From Candidatus Coatesiibacteriota bacterium (GTDB lineage: Bacteria > RBG-13-66-14 > B26-G2), in the NCBI GenBank assembly GCA_003647715.1, contig QMNJ01000088.1, forward strand, positions 1 through 6,528: a stretch of DNA of 6,528 nt, given 5' to 3'. Shown here one piece after another: positions 1-4,499 of the stretch (the first letter of the stretch is position 1; each line of letters opens with the position of its first letter). Both the position numbers and the translations under genes were made by a program. The notes beneath the pieces were generated by a model, which saw only the letters and a list, made by a program, of their open reading frames with translations, had not been told where the DNA came from and did not search any database.

Positions 1-79
1 GTATAAAAGGTCGGTAATTAAATCAGCTTAAAATCCATATTTTGATAAACATTTGATAACTCTGTTTACCCTTTCTTAT

Positions 80-105
80 AAAAAAACTAAAAATTCTTTT
101 TTGAG
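80..105 (-). terminator. Weak A/T hairpin with T-tract after the leftward cluster
   Basis: Just past the stop of the DUF3795-type gene, the minus strand has A5-GAA-T5 flanked by CT and AG, then seven T residues. The position suits a terminator, but the stem has almost no G-C pairs and would be unstable. The rest of 1-114 shows no gene. Confidence 0.25.
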
Positions 106-114
106 TATAAAATG

Positions 115-462
115 CTATCTATCTCTTATCTCATCAAGCGTGTTCTTTGATGTAGGATTTGATTTGAATATCTCATCCAGTTTATCACAGGGGTAGTCAT
201 CACAAAAAGCGCAATTGGGGATATCCTTCGCCATTCCACATAACCTTATCTGACACTGGTTTGTGAAATCAATCCTGCGCTCGCTCTCTGTATTACAACC
301 ATCGCAATTGACATATTCTGGTTTAATCTCGCTCCCATACATCTCTGACCACCTTTTCGCAATATCTCGTCTCATATTGTCATCGTTCTTCTGAGTTGCT
401 ATATACGCAGGACACTTATTACATACAACACCACAGTATGCTACTATTCTCTCTCCCCCCAT
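115..462 (-). CDS. Small cysteine-rich DUF3795-type protein
   Basis: A 115-residue cytosolic protein with no signal peptide or membrane segment and ten cysteines (10, 14, 17, 53, 56, 70, 75, 84, 87, 92). The pattern YCGxxCxxCPAY near the N-terminus, then CDGC (53-56), CxIRxC (70-75) and NCAxCDDYPCDKL (83-95) is that of the DUF3795 family, which is widespread in anaerobic bacteria and archaea and has no established reaction. The paired CxxC spacings suggest a zinc or iron-sulfur site; that is inference. Its length is typical, so it appears complete. The ATG lies 3 nt after the stop of the upstream gene, and its AAGGAGG ribosome-binding site (474-480) lies inside that gene's last codons, so translation is probably coupled. 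It is the last gene of the leftward cluster. Family assignment is fairly sure; function is unknown. Confidence 0.85.
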   Translation of the reverse strand: MGGERIVAYCGVVCNKCPAYIATQKNDDNMRRDIAKRWSEMYGSEIKPEYVNCDGCNTESERRIDFTNQCQIRLCGMAKDIPNCAFCDDYPCDKLDEIFKSNPTSKNTLDEIRDR

Positions 463-465
463 AAT

Positions 466-1182
466 CTAACCATCCTCCTTCCACTCAACAACCTTTACCT
501 TCAACTCCTTAAAACTCACCTTATAAACACCATCCCTAAATGACAGTGGATATAACTTAAATCCACCACTATCATTGCTAAGCCACTTTGAATTAACCGA
601 TTTCTTATCGTCTATGTATACCTTAACAGACGAACCTTTTACCACAACCCTGAAATCATACCATACACCCGTTAGGACTCTGGTCTTCTTCCTACGAACC
701 TTCTTTGGCTTATCACTTTCCTCTGAATAGTCAATCAACAATATCTCTTTCTCAGGAAATATGCGGATAATATCACTACCCATCTTGTCTCTGTTCTCAG
801 CGTTGTAATTACAGTGAACTGCTATGTCAAAACAGAAGAGCTTTTTATCATACGATTCGCAAGGAATTGGTGGCAGTTGAAATCTCCCAAAAATCTCGTA
901 TCTATGCCACCTTCCATCACCCCTCCCAACCTCAATATAACCATTATACCCTTCATTACTGATAGTGAGTATATTATCCCTGACTGAGCAATTCCTTACT
1001 TTAATGAAACCCCCATACATCAAATACGACTCAGTTCGTATGAGTTCAATCAAATCTATTGTATCCCCTTCTTTAACAGTTAATCTAAAAAGGTCTCCTG
1101 CTGTAATTGTGTCACTTGAATGAGCAAATGAGGATAGTAATACAAATAACATAGTAATGGTTATAGATATTTCCTTCAACAT
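466..1182 (-). CDS. Secreted protein with probable concanavalin-like (LamG/DUF1080-type) beta-sandwich
   Basis: A 238-residue protein. Residues 1-22 form a Sec signal peptide (K3/E4, hydrophobic 5-19, likely cleavage near AHS-S), so the product is exported or periplasmic. The mature part is predicted almost entirely beta. Residues 60-100 (ILTISNEGYNGYIEVGRG) and 172-200 (GVWYDFRVVVKGSSVKVYID) resemble the strands of concanavalin-like jelly rolls such as LamG or the DUF1080 (3-keto-disaccharide hydrolase) fold, and 206-232 supplies the usual closing strand. No catalytic residues can be named, so carbohydrate binding or hydrolysis is only a possibility. A run of eight Lys/Arg between residues 158 and 168 looks like a surface loop. 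Four cysteines (65, 108, 117, 124) could form disulfides. The ATG has no clear ribosome-binding site; it lies 30 nt after cysS and 3 nt before the DUF3795 gene. The gene is real; the fold is a moderate-confidence call. Confidence 0.7.
   Translation of the reverse strand: MLKEISITITMLFVLLSSFAHSSDTITAGDLFRLTVKEGDTIDLIELIRTESYLMYGGFIKVRNCSVRDNILTISNEGYNGYIEVGRGDGRWHRYEIFGRFQLPPIPCESYDKKLFCFDIAVHCNYNAENRDKMGSDIIRIFPEKEILLIDYSEESDKPKKVRRKKTRVLTGVWYDFRVVVKGSSVKVYIDDKKSVNSKWLSNDSGGFKLYPLSFRDGVYKVSFKELKVKVVEWKEDG
474..480 (-). promoter_or_regulatory. Shine-Dalgarno site embedded in the upstream gene's last codons
   Basis: Minus-strand AAGGAGG lies 11 nt before the ATG of the DUF3795-type gene and within codons for the final WKED residues of the 238-aa protein, whose stop is 3 nt from that ATG. 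This layout points to translational coupling of the two genes. Confidence 0.65.
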
Positions 1183-1212
1183 AAGTAATAAAATCTAAAT
1201 CCTTTGATGCCA

Positions 1213-2610
1213 CTATATTTTCTTCTTAACCTTTGGACCGTCCTTGGTATCCTCTATTATGTATCCCAAATTAAATACTTCTTCCCTTATCCTATCTGCC
1301 AATCCAAAGTCCTTCATCTCCCTAGCCCTCTCCCGCTTCTCTACCATCTCCATTATCTCAGATGGTATCTCTTCCTCAATGGGTGTCATCACATCAAGAA
1401 CAGTGTCAATGCTCTGAAGGGCTTTCAATATCTCACTCGCATCCGCACTACCTAATTCACCTCTATCAATAGTTGAATTCACATCCCTTATGAAGTCAAA
1501 CAGATGGGCAAGTGCTGGAGATATATTGAGGTCATCATCCATCTCCTCTGTGAATCCCTTTACCATTCTATCTATCATATCCCTTACCTTCGGTTTTACC
1601 TTATTGTCCACCGATAAATCTGAGATGCTCTCCAACCTTCCAATAGTATCCCACAGACGCATCACCGTGCTATACGCCCCCTTCAAGCCATCAAAGGTGA
1701 AATTCAACTGCTTGCGATAGTGGGTAGATAGAAGAAGGTATCTTATAGCAATAGGATTATAACCCATACTCAAGAGGTCTCTAAGCGTGTAGAAATTACC
1801 GAGGGATTTGGACATCTTCCTGCCCTCCACTATGAGGTGTTCGCTGTGGAGCCAGTATCTGACGAATTTCTTACCTGTTGCACCTTCGCTCTGGGCAATC
1901 TCGTTCTCGTGGTGGGGGAATATATTATCTACTCCACCGATGTGAATATCAAAGGTCTCGCCCAGGTATTTCATGCTCATTGCAGAGCACTCAATATGCC
2001 AGCCGGGGCGTCCATCCCCAAAAGGTGCAGACCAGAATGGTTCATCTGGACGCCTGAACTTCCAGAGAGCGAAGTCCCTCACATCCTCCTTGTCATATTC
2101 GTCCTTCGCCACCCTTGCACCCGCCTTTACCGACTTCACATCAAAGCCAGACAACTTACCATACTCGGGGAACTTAGCGATTGAGTAGTAAATACCATCA
2201 TCGGCAACATATGCGATGCCTTTCTCAATCAATTTCTCAATAAGCGCAATCATCTCATTGATGTGTTCAGTCGCTCTGGGATAGTGTTCAGCCCTCTCTA
2301 TACGAAGCGTGTCAATGTCTTCAAAGAAGGCATTTGTGTATTCTCTTGTGTATTCATCAAGTGAGATGCCTTTCTCATTTGCCCCCATTATGGTCTTGTC
2401 GTCAACATCGGTGATATTCATCACCTGAATTACTTTATAGCCCCTGAACTTGAGCCAGCGTCTAAGAATGTCCTCAAAGACATAAGTGCGGAAGTTTCCA
2501 ATATGTGCATAATCATAGACGGTTGGTCCACAGGTATACATCTTGACCACATCCCCCTCAAGAGGGGAGAATTCTTCAACACTCTTAATAAGCGTGTTAT
2601 AAAACCTCAT
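1213..2610 (-). CDS. cysS: Cysteine--tRNA ligase
   Basis: Cytosolic class I aminoacyl-tRNA synthetase of 465 residues, the usual bacterial length. It activates cysteine with ATP and charges tRNA-Cys. The HIGH signature appears as HIGN (36-39) after TCGPTVYDYA, and KMSKS is at 265-269. The zinc ligands that select cysteine are present: C27, C208 (GWHIECSAMS), H233 and E237 (FPHHENEIAQSE). NITDVDDK (65-72) and LLLSTHYRKQLNF (292-304) are further family blocks. The C-terminal part holds the DALR-type helical segment (DDDLN at 358-362) and a basic tail ending KVKKKI. Nothing essential is missing, so the enzyme should be active. The ATG fits the family N-terminus (MRFYNTL). There is no Shine-Dalgarno sequence ahead of it; a TATAAT lies 16 nt before the ATG and a TTGACA further up, so it may have its own promoter and a very short leader. 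It sits between two secreted-protein genes with no obvious functional link. Confidence 0.98.
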   Translation of the reverse strand: MRFYNTLIKSVEEFSPLEGDVVKMYTCGPTVYDYAHIGNFRTYVFEDILRRWLKFRGYKVIQVMNITDVDDKTIMGANEKGISLDEYTREYTNAFFEDIDTLRIERAEHYPRATEHINEMIALIEKLIEKGIAYVADDGIYYSIAKFPEYGKLSGFDVKSVKAGARVAKDEYDKEDVRDFALWKFRRPDEPFWSAPFGDGRPGWHIECSAMSMKYLGETFDIHIGGVDNIFPHHENEIAQSEGATGKKFVRYWLHSEHLIVEGRKMSKSLGNFYTLRDLLSMGYNPIAIRYLLLSTHYRKQLNFTFDGLKGAYSTVMRLWDTIGRLESISDLSVDNKVKPKVRDMIDRMVKGFTEEMDDDLNISPALAHLFDFIRDVNSTIDRGELGSADASEILKALQSIDTVLDVMTPIEEEIPSEIMEMVEKRERAREMKDFGLADRIREEVFNLGYIIEDTKDGPKVKKKI

Positions 2611-2618
2611 TGACTGAT

Positions 2619-2647
2619 ATTAAGATATTATAATCCGATTTTGTCAA
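2619..2647 (-). promoter_or_regulatory. Possible internal promoter of cysS
   Basis: In the 57-nt gap before cysS the minus strand carries a perfect TTGACA (2647-2642). Seventeen nt on is CTTAAT (2624-2619, four of six matches), and a perfect TATAAT lies at 2632-2627, only 9 nt from the TTGACA. Either -10 would give a leader of about 0-9 nt before the ATG at 2610, fitting the missing ribosome-binding site. cysS could thus be expressed apart from the secreted-protein gene upstream. Confidence 0.4.
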
Positions 2648-2667
2648 TAATTTGAACTCTATTAACT

Positions 2668-4260
2668 CTACTTAAACTGTGCCTTTATCAATCCCAAACT
2701 CGTTGATTCTATGCCTATATTAGAGGAGAAATCATGAAGCCCATAATAATAACTGAACGCCCTCTCTGCATTATACTGCAGGTCAGTCAAATCATCTCCT
2801 CCAACAAAAGCGAAACAGACCCTCTTTACATCTCCAGGTCCAAAGTCATTGATGGGACCCACACTCATCGCGAAAGCCCAGTCACGAGGTTCATCTGGTG
2901 AAGGATAGGTGTCAATCTCACCATTACTGATTAGGTCCCATACATAATTTACAAACACTACATAAGCCGGCTTGAACTCAAAGATATTCACCGTAGTCGG
3001 TTCATCACTCAAGAAAACAATACCAACACACTCCTCATTTTGTTCATCATCATTATACACATAACCCATATGATAACTCGGGTCATACCTGGCTCTGTCG
3101 TTAAAGAATGGGTCATACATTTCGTTATGAACTACATCCGGGCTTATCTGGAAACCTATATGAAGATTGTTGATGGTTTCATCATCAGAATCGTTTATAA
3201 GATAGGTATCAATTACTATAAAGTCATCTGCTCCCTGACCATAACATATCTCCCAGACCTTGAAGTGTGGACCCTCATCTGGAGCTAAATTATTGTAGAA
3301 CCAGCAGTTGTTTGCAGGAGGACCATCGTGCCAACTACTCAATGCCTCCCAGTCAGCACCCATTCTATCTTCACCATAGCCGGCTATGGCAACATAATCA
3401 CTTGAGTTGCCCGCAACAAATTGACCATAATGAGATAGCAATGACTTTCCAGATGTTGCCACCGTCTTTCCCCAAGGACTATCTCCCTGCCAGTTATAAA
3501 ATGCACCATCAAAACTAATTTCATATATCGTCCCCGTCACATCCCCAACTAATTTGATAGCATCAACATATATACCATCGTATGGAATGAAGTTACTCAA
3601 GTCCGTTACCAAACGGAACCTGAACCTAACATCGTGACCAATATAACTGTCAAAATTGACATCAATATATTTATAGTTTCCAGGTCCTCCTACCTTCCCT
3701 TCAAAATAGTATTTGTCAGAGTCCTGCACACCCATCCCTGAACCTTCTACCATGAATTCTGTCTCTCCCCCCGCATCACTTATAGAAATCCAATCTCCAC
3801 CATCAATGGAGACCTCCAACAGCACTCCATCATTGTCTTCTTCAATATACCAGTGAGCCATGAACTCCAGTGTGCATGTGTTGTTTCCCGATGAGATAGA
3901 TACAGGCGAAACCAGACCACAACTAATGTCAAGATTATTACCATAAGTTCCACCCGGACTATCAGTATATGCATAAAAACCATCATAGTGGTCAGGTGGG
4001 TTCTGCTCCGTCAGGTTATACCAGAAGCCAAAGTTCCTGTCATTATAATACTCACCATATGCACCATAATACGCCGCTGTGAGATAGCAATTGTCCGCAT
4101 AAATGTATCTCATACCAGACAAACTACAAACATAAGCCGAATGATAAGAATCAAACGAGTGGCTAACGCTTGAAAACCCAGTTCCTATGGTCGCAGAATC
4201 CGAACTGAATACCAACATTGGAATAAATAATATTAAAAACACAAATACTCTATATTTCAC
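2668..4260 (-). CDS. Secreted aromatic-rich beta protein, MAM/choice-of-anchor-like sandwich plus C-terminal module
   Basis: A 530-residue protein starting with GTG behind a perfect AGGAGGTGA site six nt upstream, which fixes the start. Residues 1-20 are a Sec signal peptide ending VFSS. Residues about 90-240 look like a jelly-roll sandwich of the MAM/immune-inhibitor-A/choice-of-anchor J kind: LEFMAHWYIE (131-140), VSIDGGDW (150-157), RFRFRLVTD (212-220) and DGIYVDAIKL (228-237). A second module (about 330-505) contains VIDTYLINDSDDE (349-361) and FGPGDVKRVCFAFVGGDDL (473-491), a layout seen in large secreted proteins of WOR-3 and FCB-type bacteria. No catalytic motif is visible, so a surface, adhesive or carbohydrate-binding role is inference. 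Tyrosine and aspartate are unusually common. It ends at GIESTSLGLIKAQFK without the longer sorting domain often found on such proteins. It is first in the leftward cluster, 57 nt before cysS. Real gene, function unknown. Confidence 0.8.
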   Translation of the reverse strand: MKYRVFVFLILFIPMLVFSSDSATIGTGFSSVSHSFDSYHSAYVCSLSGMRYIYADNCYLTAAYYGAYGEYYNDRNFGFWYNLTEQNPPDHYDGFYAYTDSPGGTYGNNLDISCGLVSPVSISSGNNTCTLEFMAHWYIEEDNDGVLLEVSIDGGDWISISDAGGETEFMVEGSGMGVQDSDKYYFEGKVGGPGNYKYIDVNFDSYIGHDVRFRFRLVTDLSNFIPYDGIYVDAIKLVGDVTGTIYEISFDGAFYNWQGDSPWGKTVATSGKSLLSHYGQFVAGNSSDYVAIAGYGEDRMGADWEALSSWHDGPPANNCWFYNNLAPDEGPHFKVWEICYGQGADDFIVIDTYLINDSDDETINNLHIGFQISPDVVHNEMYDPFFNDRARYDPSYHMGYVYNDDEQNEECVGIVFLSDEPTTVNIFEFKPAYVVFVNYVWDLISNGEIDTYPSPDEPRDWAFAMSVGPINDFGPGDVKRVCFAFVGGDDLTDLQYNAERAFSYYYGLHDFSSNIGIESTSLGLIKAQFK

Positions 4261-4266
4261 CCTCTC

Positions 4267-4275
4267 TCACCTCCT
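4267..4275 (-). promoter_or_regulatory. Perfect Shine-Dalgarno site for the GTG-started secreted protein
   Basis: On the minus strand this reads AGGAGGTGA, fully complementary to the usual 16S rRNA 3' tail, six nt before the GTG at 4260. It decides the start codon of the 530-aa gene and stands out because cysS, the 238-aa gene and the restriction gene have no comparable site. Confidence 0.85.
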
Positions 4276-4308
4276 GAGAAGTATCACAACAAAACTACCT
4301 TACATATA

Positions 4309-4317
4309 ATTATAACA
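4309..4317 (-). promoter_or_regulatory. Extended -10 promoter for the leftward gene cluster
   Basis: Minus-strand TG-T-TATAAT is a perfect extended -10 element. Transcription would begin near 4302, giving a leader of about 40 nt that includes the Shine-Dalgarno site. The hexamers 17-18 nt upstream (TACTTA or TTACTT, 4332-4338) are poor -35 matches, which an extended -10 can tolerate. Confidence 0.5.
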
Positions 4318-4366
4318 TAGATTACTAAAAATAAGTAAATTACTCCATTTATTCAACAATCCTCTA

Positions 4367-4385
4367 ATATAATGCCTCATTATAT
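4367..4385. repeat. 8-bp inverted repeat ATATAATG-CCT-CATTATAT
   Basis: Perfect 8-bp arms around a 3-nt centre, roughly midway between the two divergent start codons. It could be a regulator-binding site or a weak hairpin. The arms are nearly all A/T, so chance is a real alternative. Confidence 0.35.
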
Positions 4386-4413
4386 AAAAATCTGCAACCC
4401 CACCCACTACCCA

Positions 4414-4431
4414 GCGTAAACCGCTTTATGC
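4414..4431. repeat. Imperfect inverted repeat upstream of the rightward -35
   Basis: GCGTAAA and TTTATGC flank a 4-nt centre. Six of seven positions are complementary, and the seventh would be a G-U pair in RNA. It ends two bases before the proposed -35 at 4434, a common position for an activator or repressor site; no partner is known. Confidence 0.25.
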
Positions 4432-4433
4432 CC

Positions 4434-4462
4434 TTGACTTATCCAATGCTTCAAGCAATAAT
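4434..4462 (+). promoter_or_regulatory. Candidate promoter for the restriction-modification gene
   Basis: TTGACT (4434-4439) and AATAAT (4457-4462) lie exactly 17 nt apart, each one base from the sigma-70 consensus. Transcription from here would start near 4469, leaving a leader of about 30 nt. A second, perfect TATAAT at 4479-4484 has no recognisable -35 and would give an almost leaderless message. Confidence 0.45.
4447..4457. repeat. 11-bp palindrome between -35 and -10, possible operator
   Basis: TGCTT-C-AAGCA is a perfect inverted repeat with a single central base. It fills the part of the promoter spacer next to the proposed -10, where a bound repressor would block RNA polymerase. No regulator gene is visible nearby, so the operator role is inference. 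Confidence 0.35.
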
Positions 4463-4478
4463 CCTTTATTCTGTATTG

Positions 4479-4484
4479 TATAAT
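4479..4484 (+). promoter_or_regulatory. Alternative -10 (TATAAT) of the restriction-modification gene
   Basis: A perfect TATAAT ends 15 nt before the ATG at 4500, so the start of transcription would fall around 4490, leaving under ten nt of leader. This agrees with the lack of a ribosome-binding site. There is no good -35 at the expected distance, so it may be a chance match in A/T-rich sequence. Confidence 0.3.
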
Positions 4485-4499
4485 AAACTAATAACCATA

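Larger units (their letters stand above)
4261..4499. promoter_or_regulatory. Divergent intergenic regulatory region
   Basis: This 239-nt A/T-rich stretch separates the leftward secreted-protein gene from the rightward restriction-modification gene and codes for nothing I can support. It holds the leftward ribosome-binding site (4267-4275) and extended -10 (4309-4317), an 8-bp inverted repeat (4367-4385), a 7-bp imperfect inverted repeat (4414-4431), and the rightward promoter elements with an 11-bp palindrome (4434-4484). No gene for a controller protein is visible on either side. Confidence 0.75.

Noticed and set aside
41..59. Two copies of TTTGATAA spaced 11 bp apart near the left edge
   Set aside because: Only two short A/T-rich copies with no flanking unit; not enough to call a repeat array or binding site, and no CRISPR-like spacing.
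1837..2184. Rightward open frame of 115 codons opposite cysS
   Set aside because: It lies wholly within the conserved zinc-binding and catalytic region of cysS on the other strand and matches no family; it is a shadow. Other rightward frames at 1204-1455, 1490-1720 and 1973-2188 fail for the same reason.
3040..3518. Rightward frames opposite the secreted 530-aa protein
   Set aside because: Shadows of a gene with a clear signal peptide and Shine-Dalgarno site; their translations resemble no protein.
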